A stretch of DNA of 64,000 nucleotides, taken from Hydractinia symbiolongicarpus. Taxonomy: Eukaryota; Cnidaria; Hydrozoa; Anthoathecata; Hydractiniidae. The stretch lies in contig NC_079879.1 in NCBI RefSeq assembly GCF_029227915.1, positions 18,786,001 through 18,850,000 of the forward strand, given 5' to 3'. The translations under genes and the position numbers were made by a program. Position 1 is the first letter of the stretch. Each line of letters starts with the position of its first letter. Below the pieces are notes generated by a model. The model was not told the DNA's origin. It made no database searches and saw only the letters and a list, made by a program, of their open reading frames with translations. Shown one piece after another: positions 18,465 through 32,200 of the stretch.

Positions 18465-21400
18465 CCTACTTTGTCAATCACTTTATGGATTGTACTATTT
18501 ATTTGCATATTTTGTAGATTTATTTAAAAGAACGCTTGCAATTGGTCGAACTAAATAGTGCTACTACATGTTTGTACATAATCAATACAATACCGTACTG
18601 TCATCCCTGCAAATTTGTTTATTTCTCATGCGTTTTCTAATTAGGACAAAAATAGACCTTTAAATAAAATATTATTACCCCTTATTGTCTAGAAAATAAT
18701 AATTTCTTTCGTTAATTAAAATGGGGTATACATACAAAGTGCAAATTAACGATTAGAAAAGACATATGAAAAGCCATACACAAAATTAAAAAGAATGCTT
18801 TGATAACAATTTCTCTTTACTAGAAATGATGAGTCATGCAATTAAAAATCAGCTTGCGTCTGATGCACGCTACATCTCCGAATAAAAGATAAAATACCTG
18901 TATTTTTTTATATTCTGTTCATTTTACTCTTTGAACAAATTTAATCTAGATCAAAAGTTTCGAGCAAATGTTAAAAAATGGTTTTTGTTTTTTTTAAATT
19001 GCATTATTATTATCTCAATATGGGAATTTAACCTATGGTTGCCATCGACTTGTCCTATTTGAAAAAAAAATTATTTTCCATAATATTTGAGAATTTTAGC
19101 GGTATTTTAATTTCGAAAATTTTAAAATTCGCTAAATTCGCTACTTTGTGAGGCTTCAGAACGTTCAGGTGCAAAGAAGAAACTTCACGATTGTCTAAAT
19201 TATTGGTCAAATGTGTTAAACTACGGTGTGTGTTTTTTCATCGCCTGTTTTTTTAGAAAGAAATCCCTAAATCCCTTTTGAAATCCTTAAATTATTTCAA
19301 GACATTCTAAGGCACTTTCTTTCCTTCCTTTAAGTTAATTTTGTTATTCTTGATTTTTAGAAACGCCTCACAAACATATAACACACATTCATAGCGTCAA
19401 CTTCGAGAGAATTGTTATTTTAGTAGCCATGCCGCGCTAGTTAAATAAGATTGTGGCTAAAATTGCAAAATTTTACTGCTATCACACAAAGACTGTGCCT
19501 TTTTCTTCATTTTAAAGTTCGCGCATAGTGTAAATCAAATATTCGACTATGAATCACCTAATCTAGAAATTTTTAAAATAACATGAAAAAAATATGATAA
19601 GGCACTTTAAGTTAGCCACAAACAAAGATACGCTGCAAAAAGTTTACAAAAATTGTATTTTTGATGAGTAATCTCTATTAATTTTTTCACAGTAAGTTAT
19701 TGTTTATCTACGGCGCGAAATATGTCCCTACCTCGCGCATGCGTAATTGACACTTGAAGAATATAAGAACGCATGTCACGGCTTTTCCACAGTTGAAGGT
19801 CACATGCTATTAATGACACTGGGTTTACGAATGTTATCATCCCAAACATAATTAAATGACAGACATTTAGAAAAAAAGAGCGGTAATCAAAAACTGGTAT
19901 TCCAGAACTATAAAAGATATAAAACAGTTGGAGATAAACATCAGATTAATAAAAGAATTTCGAAGTAAGCCTGATGAGGAAACGAAACCATCATTTTTAT
20001 AATAAAGAAAAGAACAGAGAGATATATTAAACAAATCGTAGCTAAGTTGATTGCAAAGTAAATGCGCTTAAACTTACACCGAAGAACCGGTATGCTCTTT
20101 ACTTTAGTTTCAAATTGTGAACTGAACGCCCTGTATTTTAAAAATAATGTTTATAAGAATCATTGAGGCTGAATTTCCAGAATTTTAAGTATATCATAAA
20201 AATGATGTAAAAGGTTATTAGACAACTATTCTAAAAAAATTGAAAATATGTTATACACTGGTTCTAATTAGATATTAACCTGTATTCCTCTCATTCATTC
20301 AACAATGTTTTAAATGCTATAACATTTTTTGGCAGTTTTACTTAAACTATTCGTCGAATTTTTTAAGAACACGAGACTCGAATCAACATATATGATTCTT
20401 ATATTATTCAGGTGTGCAGTGGAAGTAAAATACGTTTTCTTTGTTTTATAAACATAACTTTTATAAGCTTAGAATATTCTTAACTTCACCATCAAAGCGA
20501 CCAAATGATAAAGCTGAAATTATAACGAGGAAGTTCAAATGAAACCATAAAATCTGACATTCTCGTCCCCAGAGCTCTAAATCTTATCCATGGGGATGAG
20601 AATGCATCACATAATTTTAAGTGAAACGTACTTTTCACAAACGCATACAAGATGCTATAATCGGAGTACATTTGCTATTTAAAAGCTTTATGAAACCAAT
20701 ATAGTATGAGAGCTAGATGGTCAGAACAATGATCTTATGAAAATAGTTACTTTAATGTACTCTACTTATCTTCTTCTTTAAAACAATCTTCTGTTTCTTT
20801 TCTTCGTTTTACACGAGTAGCCATTATTTAAACAGAAAAAATAAAAACACAACAATGATGTCACAGCAAAGTATCATTTCTTATACATGCACGATCAATA
20901 TGAACAATTACTTCATTTAATGTAACAACCTAGTTCCAGCTCTCTTATCTGGCATAAACCAACACTATGTAAACATAAAAAGAAAAGCACTGTTTATGAA
21001 TGCCATTGTAATCTTCATGTGAAGGAAACACGAAAGTAACAATTTGGAAATAGAACACACAGCTTTTGGTGAGATTTATAGGAATATTTTTTTCCAATTT
21101 TTGTTGTAGTATTATACACAGTTAGTCACGTGATAACTAGTGGTCACGTGGTCTTATAGTATGGATAATTTAATTGACGGCTATTACTTTACGCACGCTG
21201 CTTTTTAGAGTCGTTAGCAAATGTCATATCAGAGGAATTGATATGCTTTAGAATTATTTTCCATCACCACGCAAAACATTTGTTCACCTGAAGCAGAAAA
21301 TCGAAAATCCACCCCCTCCCTGCTATACGAAAATGATGGCCTGCTTCGAAAGTTTTAAAATGCGTAGGTTGCACTTTGTGTTGATGCTACCAGGAAAAAA

Positions 21401-24400
21401 TTTCTGCGCAAAAAGTCATTACTAAGAAAAAAGATACTCGATGTCAAAGTTATTAAACACAATCGCTTGAGAGAACATTAAAAAATAGATTCAAATCTCA
21501 CCGGACTGTATTGACATAAAAACGTGGTTATTTCATCCTCCTGTATTCATGAACCCACTCTTTTAATCATGTTTTTTTCTCAGAAGTATATAATAAGTTT
21601 ATTTAAAAGCAAGAAACCAAACAAATTTTTCAAATAGTTAAAATGGAAAAACATTAGGCTTGATTGACGTCAATTTTAAACTCTGTCAGGTTTTTATATT
21701 TACATCGAAACATTCTGCAAAGAATTGTGGGTATCAGAAGCTGCGGAAGTGAATAAAGCAGATAAAATAATTAAAAAACGTAAACATGGCAGATTCATAA
21801 AGCGAACGGAACCTGAATTGTTTAGGATCTGTCTAAATATAAGAAAAAACATAACAAGTCCTAGGTACGAGGTTGATGAGATAATTTGCTTTAATAATGT
21901 ACTTCGTCGTTCACACTGCACTTTGATCGTCGTCAATTCTAATTGACTGTCATTATATGTTACTGCTAGCTAACAATTGAAATCGCTTTCGACTTTACGA
22001 AGTTGAAAGGTAAGCTTAAACGTCGACCTCGGTCAACAATTTTTTTTGCATTTAAAGCAGGGGTAAAATATAAACATGAATTTTAAGTTTTACATACACT
22101 TTGTAATTTCAATCGGCCCTTTTTATGTTGCGAAGAATAAAGATAAAAAAGAATGTCTGAAAAATGTTTTCTTTTCATTTCGAATTTTCTTTTTCTTTAT
22201 ATTAGTATTTTTCTGCAATACATTTTGGTGATTTTACAGATAATAAGATTTTCGTTAATTAGTTAACCCAGAAATTTTCAACTTTACCTTTTTTTTTTGA
22301 CTTTGAATACTGCAGTAATCAAAACCTAAGAAACAGAATTAACATGAGCTTGCAGTTTCCTTACTTTTTATAAGCAGCCTATTTAAAATTACCACTAAAC
22401 AACACATTTTTTGTTATCAAATCTCAGAGTTCATTACAAGTTCACCACGATTTATAAGAATCATCAAAAGGTCAGTTTCTGAAATTTAAAGAATAATTTA
22501 AGAATAATGCAGAGGCTTTCTCATAATTTTTTGTTAAAATTCGATTATTCTGAAATATTCACATTCTTTTTGTGCGTTACATTACTTTTTTTTCAGATAT
22601 TTTTGCTTTTCCTTATTTCTTTACCATGTCAAAGTATTATTCACGTCTCTGTCTTCAAAAATTATTGGAGAATCACAACAAGTCGAGCTACAGACACAGG
22701 AAAAGACAAATGCGATATATTTTATCCACTTTGCTTCAAGCAGCGATTTCCTTTTTAACAATTGTTGACACATGTGTTTTTCTGTGAACGAGAAAAACGT
22801 CGTGCTACAGACACACGAAATAACAAATGCGATATAATTTTGTCACTTCGATACGATGGGCGAATTTCCAGACTGACCAACCTGTGGTGTTTTACTCGAC
22901 ATAACGATTAGTCCCTATAATAATACTACCCATGGTCCATCTGTTCGTTTGTAACGCATAGTTGGGTCGTGTTACAAAAACACAAAATGCAAGATGTATA
23001 TAAAGGACAAGCGAACCTGTGGATTTATCCACGGTCCCCCGTAGTCTATAATAGTAACAGTCAATTTTCCGTATGTTTGAAAGCCAAAGATATTTATAAA
23101 AAAACATTTGCAGAATTACCCCAAAGAAACAAATAAATAAAAAAATACCAAGCCGTTGATATCAAAAACTATGTACTTCGTCTGATGAAACATCCTTAAC
23201 AGTCAAGACCGCATCCACTGCGAATTTCATATACAATCATAACTCCCCTTTTGTTTCTTTAATATCGCAATTCAACCTTATTAAAAACAATGGCATTGGC
23301 TAATCGAGTATAAGCAAAGTTTAATTACACCATGTAGGAGTGAAAGGATCGAAACTAGGGGAAGTATTTGTGTTAGACGGCGTTTTCTTGTCGTCAGAAT
23401 GACTCGACAGTTACTACAGCTTACGACAGGCTTAAAATAAGCGTGTGGAATGTATTTTACATAGACACTCCCTTCAGTTACAATTAAACCATTTTTGATA
23501 CCACTTTTTGCTTTTATTCTTAAAGTTTGTATATCCGGTTTCACATATAAACTGTTAAGTAGTAAAAATTTATCTAGGCTGCGAATTTTCCCCTTAAAGA
23601 TGACACAACGCATTGCTTTTTTTGTCATGCATGACTCTATATTTTTAAGAAGTCAGTTCAGACGTTTTAAATATGTCTCGCTTTCAGCCTAAAATTTGTC
23701 CTGTTATGTATATAGATCTTTATTTATGTTCGGTAAAACATACTTATGTTTGTATATATATTACGCATCAGGCTTTGATTTGGGGAGTTGAGAATACATG
23801 CTTAAAAACAAACGACATAACATATCCTTAATATATTATTCCATAGAAGTTAGGAACGGCTTAACAATAAGACCAGACTAAATTTTTTTATTAAAATTTT
23901 TTGACTCTTGTTGGAATCTTACTTTCTACAATTATTTTTTAATATGACAAAAAGCGTGTAAAATAAAGTAGCAGCTATAGTGACTCCTATGGTCAATCGT
24001 AATTCTGCAGGAACGTAAAGTTCTTCTCAGCCACTCCCAGTCTCATTACAGAATTGTTCTTATAAAAACTTCTTTAACAATTCACGCATTCATAGCATTA
24101 CTAACTTAACATGTGCTCAACATGAATTTGGTCAGATAGATAATCGAGAACACGCATTAAATGTTTATTCTTGATGATTCACGTTTGATAAAAAAGCGGA
24201 AAAAAGATTACGATGAAACTTTCTCACATGATTTGTAAACAAGAAAACCGAAAGTTACTTAAAAATGCTTTATTGTATGCAAAAAATAAAATAGCTAAAT
24301 TGCGATTTGCTAGACATTTTAGAAAACTTTCCTTTCTAATCTTAGATAATAGTAATGCAATTTTAAAAGCCTGGTTTAATAATCGGAGCAGAACTTTCAT

Positions 24401-27266
24401 GTAATCAGCTACTACTTGACATGCCTTTCTCGTTTTCAGGGATTTATTTTGTCTTGTTCACGCAGAAGCTTTATACAAGACGAAAAATCCCTGGGAACGA
24501 GAAATAAAAAACTTCTTGCTTCAAGGAAACTTCAAATTTATGAGTGATTCTCACTTTTAAGAACAAGATTTAGCACTGTCTACTACTCGCGAAAATAACA
24601 ACAACGCCTTCTTAGAGCACTGCAAAATACAGAGTCCTAATAGATGTTTGATGTTTCCCGTTAAAAGTGTAAATAAAGACCAATACATCCCTTTCCAGTT
24701 AGTCATTATTTCAACAATTCTTCAAATAATTTTTAAATTAAATGACACGTGTGCGGTGGAAGGAAGTTGGAAGTAAAGGTGCGACATGCTAATTAAAAGG
24801 TGATACAAACACTTTAGGAAATTTTCTTCAGACAGTATTGAAAATAGTCTGCAGCCTTTCTTTCCGTTGAAGGAAGAAGTTTCGGAAAAAATAAGGTGTA
24901 CTTTCTTTCGAGCTGTGAAGCAAACCTACAGGGAAGGAAAGATTTTATCACGTAATCTTTCTAGAACATAAAAATCACACTGAAGACGACGACAAAGAGG
25001 ACAAAATACAACCTCGTTCCCAGGGCATCTTGCGTTTTTGATTATTTTGGTTGCAGGCTTTTTAATAATGGCGCCGGGGGCTAGAGATCCTGGGGACGAC
25101 GATAGATATAGTTGCAACCCGAGATGAAGTGATAAACCTTTTTTTAATCTACAATTTTCATAAAAAAATAAAAAAAATGAAAGTCAAAAAAGATGACAGT
25201 ACTTAGTATATATATTTTCAAATGTTTTGTGCAAAAGCAACATTTCCTTAGCAAGGATATAATAAAACCTCTACAGGAAAATATTACAATACAATGTCAT
25301 TTAAAAGAAACCAGGTATGAATAGATTTGAGCGCGATAACGATTCTTGATGAAAATTTTATTTTTGTCGCTGTAAGTATTGTATGACTAATAATCCACAT
25401 TTAAGGTGGTCGCTACGTTAACTTTATTTGAAAAAATATTTTTTAAATTTCTTAAATGTGTTGATTACATGTGAGGTTTGATAAACCAAAATTTTTAATT
25501 AACAAAACCAACGAATTTGGGAATGAAAAATGAAAATAGGCTGAAATTTTGCAGATTTTTTTTTTTTGTCTCGAAAAACACTCAAAAGTTGGGAATATAA
25601 ATTTCCTTAAAGCACGGGTCCTGAAAATAACCGGCTAAAATTGGGCTACAAAAGCCACACTGTTACAACGCCATAACCATGAAAAGTGCTCATGTTTTAG
25701 AAAAGGTAAAGCCTCCCCACTTTTTTTGCCAATTAGTGATGTTTTTTTGATAAGGTTATCAAGTGTTTTAATCAATTATTAATTCGTCAATATATACATA
25801 CGCTCTGTATTCGTGCTACAATTATATGGAAAAAATGTTATCTAAATACCTGATCAAAATTGCCATATACTATAGCCTTTCTCTGCATTATCTTTATTTT
25901 GCTTCGATATTACTATTGCTTATTTTGAAAATATATCTTACATAAAATATGGCGTGTCTTCTATATTTCTATATGTAATCTCCTGCATTTAGTGAAGGCT
26001 TTCGAGTGCAATATTTCGAAATTTTGAAGTATGTTTTAGCCAATCTAGGGGGGCACAAGTTTAAAAGTTTTTTTAGCCCGTCGGCTCCACCCAAGGTTAG
26101 ACCTCTTTTAATACTTAATAATTCTACATTTCTACAACTTCTCAGAGTGTTTTAACTTCGTATCGGAAAATTCCAATGTAAAAAATCTATAAAGTCTTGG
26201 GAACAAGGTTGATGTAGCATGTCAATCATACGTCCCCGTCTCCCCTGACTCTCTTGTCTTACAAAAGTGGACTTACATTTTTACCAGACAAACCTAAAAT
26301 GAACAACATCGCTTGTTTTAATGGTAATCACCGAATTAACTTAACTAAGTTTAATTCGTTGAATCTTGATAACAAAGTAATTAGTGAAATCAAGTAAAAG
26401 CAGATAGAAAGAAATTCAATAGATCTAAAATACCATAATAGAGGGGTAAAAAAAGAAAATTAATATTATACATTTACATGCAATGAATAAGCAAATTACA
26501 TACTCCAATCAGTGGGTGTGGTCTAGAAGGTGTGATGAAATATAAGCATATATTTTATTGGCTTACAAAGAGAAGGCATCACAACAGAGTGATCGCATTA
26601 CAATTATAATAATTTAGGCTTGGTTACCATGGTAACAAATTCAGTCTGGTCGTTATGCTACCTGCTGTTGGATTCATTTGCAAGATCATATAATATTAAC
26701 GTAATAACATCGTGCAGCATACATGTTGTTATGTGGCTTATTGCTGATGTTTTCCAATTTTAAGGGCGTTTTCTATTTTTTTTATTATATATATTAGAAT
26801 CATATAAATTAATATTATCATTCAATTTAAATTTAGTACCTGGTTAAACACAACCTGTGTTCATGTCGGGTATTACAAAAAATGTCAGTTAGAACAAATA
26901 CACCCGGAGAAATTCACCCTCGTTCCCAGATTTTTTTGACTTTTGCCTCTTAGATCGGAATATCTGTGGGAACGAGGTGGGAGAGAAATCATCGATTAAA
27001 ACCATTAATAAATAGATGTAACCTCGTTTTCAGGACAAAGCAAAATACTCTGATAATCTAAGAGGGGGCAGGTTTGGTTGCGGAAAAAAACTCGTCGCTA
27101 ATAAGCGTCATCTTTAGAAACCAATCAATTCTTGTTTAACGAATCAATTGCTTGTGTGCGCTTTTTCCGCTATGGAATATGTTTTGGAATACCGTTTGGC
27201 GAATCTCTAAAGAGCAAAAAGCAATTATAGAATGCGATAGTAACGAGTTATCTAAAATGAGAATAG
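18465..27266. other. Intergenic, repeat-bearing, no confident gene
   Basis: About 8.8 kb of AT-rich sequence. Recognised content: two further copies of the 70-bp repeat (22685-22752 and 22802-22870, starting GAGCTACAGACACAGG and GTGCTACAGACACACG), several CCTCGTTCCCAGG foldback motifs (24427-24503, 25009-25101, 26196-26211, 26917-26980, 27020-27034) and simple AT-rich tracts. No exon with family similarity was found on either strand. Confidence 0.55.
24427..24503. repeat. 77-bp foldback element of the CTCGTTCCCAGG family
   Basis: Left arm TTCTCGTTTTCAGGGATTTA... (24427-24457) pairs with right arm ...AAATCCCTGGGAACGAGAA (24475-24503) over about 29 bp with few mismatches and a short spacer. 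The arm ends match motifs scattered elsewhere in the window. Confidence 0.75.
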
Positions 27267-27304
27267 TTGTTCGTCTTTACGATAAAAGTCTTTTTGTTTC
27301 ACAG

Positions 27305-27731
27305 CAGTAGTTCTGAATTTACACGCTTCACCTACAAAGAAGTCTTCTACAACTGGAAGCCGCAGACGAACGCACTACTCTACACCCGCTCGCTGCAGCA
27401 TTCCGAGTCCCGTTCGCTACCAGGCAGTGTTAGTAAAAAGGAGTGTGCTTTTATATGAATATACTAATTATACTCGGCAGTCATGATCGAAGTGCAATCG
27501 GGGGTGAACCATTCTTATTATCTACATCTCCTGCTTAAATTGCTCATGGAATCCCTTGCATAAGCTAACATATTGCAAATTGATTTTATCTGAATTGTCT
27601 TACAGAAGACCGAAGAAATCGTAAGAAAGAAGCAGCTGAATTCCAAGGAAAAAAATCCGCGGAGTAAGACATCTCGATCGTCAGGGACTGTTTACTTAAA
27701 AGTTATTTTAAAAGTTAAGTTGTTTTGTTAA
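27305..27731 (+). CDS. Candidate two terminal exons of an unrecognised gene
   Basis: Exon 27305-27428 follows TTTCACAG and precedes GTTAGT. Its open frame includes SSEFTRFTYKEVFYNWKPQT and continues with ALLYTRSLQ. Third positions are strikingly C/G-rich (CGC, TTC, ACC, TAC, GTC, AAC, AAG, CAG) for such an AT-rich region. A following exon could start at 27606 after TTACAG and end at a stop at 27731 (phase 0). No upstream exon and no family match were found, so the start is unknown. Splice choice is uncertain, and the frame of the second exon even more so. Confidence 0.3.
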
Positions 27732-27787
27732 ATCGATGGATGTTGTAATACAAAAATATGAAAATCAATAATAATTTAAAAATGATA

Positions 27788-28120
27788 AGTACTGGGTACG
27801 AGGTTGGCTGGGACGTAGTAGTAATAAAAAGTTTCTAGACATTAAGTCTTACTATAAAGCAAAACAAGTCACAGTCATGCCGTGCACACTGAAAATCAAA
27901 CATAAAACTAATATACGTAGTACTGGGTACTAAATTGGCTGTCACGTTATAGTAAAAAAAATGCTCTAGTCAGAAGCAGAAGAAACTACAGGTTATGCCA
28001 TGTACACAATGAAAATCAAACATAATCTAAGTTAAGAAGTACTGGGTACGAGGTTGGCTGGCACGTAATAGCATTAAAAATTCTCTGGACATCAAGTCTT
28101 ACTATGAAGCAAAACATACC
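27788..28120. repeat. About 2.7-copy tandem repeat, units 119-131 bp
   Basis: AGTACTGGGTAC begins at 27788, 27919 and 28038. Each unit contains GAGGTTGGCTGGCACG (degenerate in the second) and most end near GAAAATCAAACATAA. The unit carries the same GGTACGAGGTTG core as the dispersed foldback family. Confidence 0.85.
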
Positions 28121-29214
28121 TTAAATGAAGTTCTTTATTACAACAGTCGACAAAGATAAAGCACAGGAGCTTCTGCGTTAAGCTACCATTTTTAATCATA
28201 TCAACGTGTATGATTCAGCGGGCTTTAAAAAATAGACTTCCGTTAAAAAATAGTCCTTATCTACTTCGCTTTTTTATCAACAAAAGTTTTTATCAACAAA
28301 GGTGAATGCAAAACAAACAATGCGCGGTCCTGTCGTGCTATGACGAATGAAATAGTGTCATAAAATCGAATTGATTGACCGAATCTTTCGTACTGTCGCA
28401 CTGATGTTAAAAATTCTGAGATGAAAACTAAAACACTTTTAACAAATAAAAATCAAATCAGTGTATTTTTTTTTACTGTTACATTAACGAAAAACAAATG
28501 AACAAACATTAAAAATACAAATAAAAAAATAAAAACTAGAAAATTTTCTAAGTAAGAAGGAAATCGATAAAAAAACGATTTAAATAATTTTATAAAATAA
28601 CTCACCAAGGATAAGGGTGGCAAAAAATCATTTAAGTACATGATCGTCAAAAAGTTAAAGAGTTAAAAGCATTTTATATTTAGCTTGGCCCTGCATGTCA
28701 GTACCTAACTGCATCTGTAGTTTTTACAGATAGTGATGTATTCTTTAAGGCATGAACGAAATTGATCGACGTCGAGCGATTCGACCATTTCAATCCGACC
28801 AAATCCGGTAACGCAAAAGAATATAGCTTTTAAGTTAAAGTGTTAATATAAAACTTTAAGTCAGATATTTTAAATCGTTTAAAATAAATCTATTTGTTTT
28901 TTCCATGTCTGTGTTAAGATGTTTAAAAATTCACTGTAATTTACGTGCGCTCGTGAACATATTTGAGGACAGGGGACATGTGCTATATACTTTTAATAGA
29001 AAGAAAAAAACAATTTATAGTAACCACACTAATTTTCAGGTCAGTGGATGAGAATCAACATTATTTATAAACGATTAAATATTACATTATTTTCACCTAA
29101 GTGGATTTTTACCACCAACATTGTACTGTGTCGAAATATATCTACAAATTGACGTCAAAATATTATCAGAAAATTATAAAACAACGTGTTAAGCGGTTTA
29201 TTACTGGCATTGGA
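28121..29214. other. Intergenic, 3' side of HGD
   Basis: AT-rich, nothing recognised; it includes the likely HGD 3' UTR just below 29215. Confidence 0.5.
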
Positions 29215-32200
29215 TTATCGGTTTTCTTCCGGTTTCCAGTTCGGGTCAAAATTGGGTTTCAAGTCTTGCCAGCATTTGTAATAGTTTTTATCTAATTTCT
29301 TACACGACATTTCACCCCATTCTGTCAACCCGAGGCTCAATGATGATTCGAACATAAATGCCTAAAAACGAAATGTATACGAGTTAAATACATGCTTATA
29401 GCAAATTTTGAATTGTATTTCACTACTGTAATGCTTCGAATAAACGCCCGGGGCGTTTATTAAATATTTTGACATTTTTGGGGGCGTCTATTCGAGGGAG
29501 CGTTTAAAAGAGGGGGCGTTTATTATAGAATTTATTATATATAAATTTATTATAGAAAATTTCCTTATTTTGCCGATGATATGAGGGATTGTGTTTATGA
29601 AATTTCTATATTATAAGCACCATTAAAATTGCCTTTTAATTAAAAGAGCAAAACAATAACAGTTATTGATTTTTTTATTATATATTTTTACTATCGCCTC
29701 GAGTAAACGCCCCCTTATGAGGGAGGGGCGTCTATTAGAGGGGGCGTTTATTTAAAAAATGATTGAAAACGTGGGGCGTCTATTCGAAGGATTACTACAT
29801 TTTTTATAAGAATCATACTGTTTGGTTTGAGCTTTGTCATTTTTAGGAAATCGCTATTTTAAATGATACTTTAGCGAATATAAAATTGTGGATAGTGTAA
29901 CGCAGTTTCAAACATGGTTGAACAAACGAGGCCGACATTTTATAAAAAAGCCCGCCTTTTTTACAAACAAAATAAAAATATTGTCTAATGATCGAGCCTC
30001 AGAATTATTTTTTAAAAATTTTAAAAATTTAGGGATTGCGCCTTGATAACATTTATAAAAGAATGTGTACAATAAAAGAATAAAATGAGATAACTTTGAG
30101 AGATTACATAAGATCAAAAAGTAAGAATACTTCTAATTTCAAAACATTTTGACCCAACTACTGTATTCTGGTAACAAATCTTACTGCGTGCTTATATTTT
30201 TCTTATTCAAATTTTAACGATGGTGAACGTACCAAATGCAAACACGACAAAATCTCCTTATTTTGCGACACTTGTAAAAACGGATTTTGTTGGAAGACAT
30301 TCAATATTTTAATTATCTACAACAATTTAACTATGCAGGATAATTAACAAAGACTTTCCGGGACTTCCTTCGTTACTATAATCACTCCGAAATGCGTCAA
30401 CATTTTGGAAGTCTACACATGACATGTCATCAGCAACAAAGTTCACTGGCACACAAAACAAAATGATTTAATATTGTGTATAAAAAAATAACTTACAAGC
30501 GCTCCTTCAGCAATTCTCTCTGGTTTCAAGTCTGCTTTTGATCCAGCCTCAAATACATTTGCAGCCGGACCATGTGGGGTCATCATACTATGGAGGGTTG
30601 CTCCACCAATAGAAACATTCTAAAAAAACATGCTGGCTAGGTTAAACACAATGGTATAAGTTAAAGCAGATTATGCGCGCGAATTGAATTTTTGTTGTCT
30701 GTACAACTGGGAAGTTACCATAAGTTATTACAAACAAATAAACGAAACTTTTACATCAACACTTAAGAATACAACGCTTTTATCAATCAACAAAACTTAA
30801 CCTAACTCCACCTTTTTAGCTTCGTATTGACCTTTCAAAACACCCATAAATTCACTCATGCAGTTGCCTATTTAAAAAAAAAATATTTTAAAAACAATAT
30901 ACATTGATATAAATATATGTTAGCCCGTGGAAAAGGCCTAACGGGCGCATATATTTCCTATCGTCATTCCGTGCATCCTTGTTAGCTATAAGTATGAAGT
31001 AGTCGAATTTAATCTGCTGGGGGTCTGAAATCCAGCTGTGCACAATTAAGGAAAATTGAGCACACGGAACGAAATTGGAGGAAAGTCAAGATCCGTTTTT
31101 TCAGTAAAAAAAACACCCTTATCACGCTTCTCAATCAGCAAACTTTTGTATTATGTTCTCATTTCACCACCCTTTCTCAAGCTTGTGAGGAAAATTTTAA
31201 AACAAACGAATCATTAACACAAGTTTAATTTATTACCACACACATCCCCTCAATCTTTATTTATTTCTCAGCTCTCCCAACTATTATGAACCTGTCCCTC
31301 TTCCCAAAATACAAACGTCGACTTAAATGCCTATTCCCTCCCGTACAATTATAGAGTCATTTAAAAATTCAACAGAACACATAACACCAGTACTTACGGT
31401 GATAATACGGTGGACGAAATGTGTTTTCGTGCACCGACCAGCGTGGCGGGAAGATGACAAAATCAGCTATTGCAGTACCAGGTTTGTGACCAGGACAACT
31501 TAACACTGTAAATATTGAAGGATCCTTAAAACAAGTTTGCGAGAAAAAGGTGAAAATAACATCAAAGCAAAACATCACGCATGTTTTTTTATATAGTCTT
31601 TGAGTTCAGTATCCACGTGCTGGACTACAATTCAAATTTAAGACTAAAATAAATTTGCTTACATTGTGAACAAAATGAAGCACTGAGTATTTTATTTTGT
31701 ACGAAGAGCTTAAAAAAGCTTTTTTAACATGCCATATTTTTCTCTCCATCTTAACCCTTCACACAATGGATGTTATAAAACCACGTGCTATTTATTTCAA
31801 CGTGCAACATTTCACATTTGTTTACATTTTCAAGGAAAGAACTAAGATTTTATATTTCGTAATAATAAATATTCAAATGAAGCGATAATTGAACTTACCA
31901 TGTGATCAAACGATACGGAGTTTACAACATTAAACTTATTCAAATCATACTTGTAGGGTGCATAGTTGCCATGCCAAGCTACAACATCAAACGGAGTGTG
32001 ATCCTAAAGAAAAAGAAAAGATCTTCACAGAAACGGTTTCAGAGCTTACTTTTTAAACTAGGCTCTTAACTTTTTAAACTCTTCTAATTTGCAGGCTTGT
32101 GTACTTCATGATCTTAATTTTTAAAAACATTTAGCCTCCTTTTATTGTACCTAATTCATGATCTATCCTGTGGATCGTCCAAATGTCTTATCCATTCAAT

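Noticed and set aside
24213-24404. Plus-strand frame ending AWFNNRSRTFM, reminiscent of homeodomain helix 3
   Set aside because: The rest of the 63 residues has no homeodomain pattern, there are no splice partners, and the match is only a few residues.
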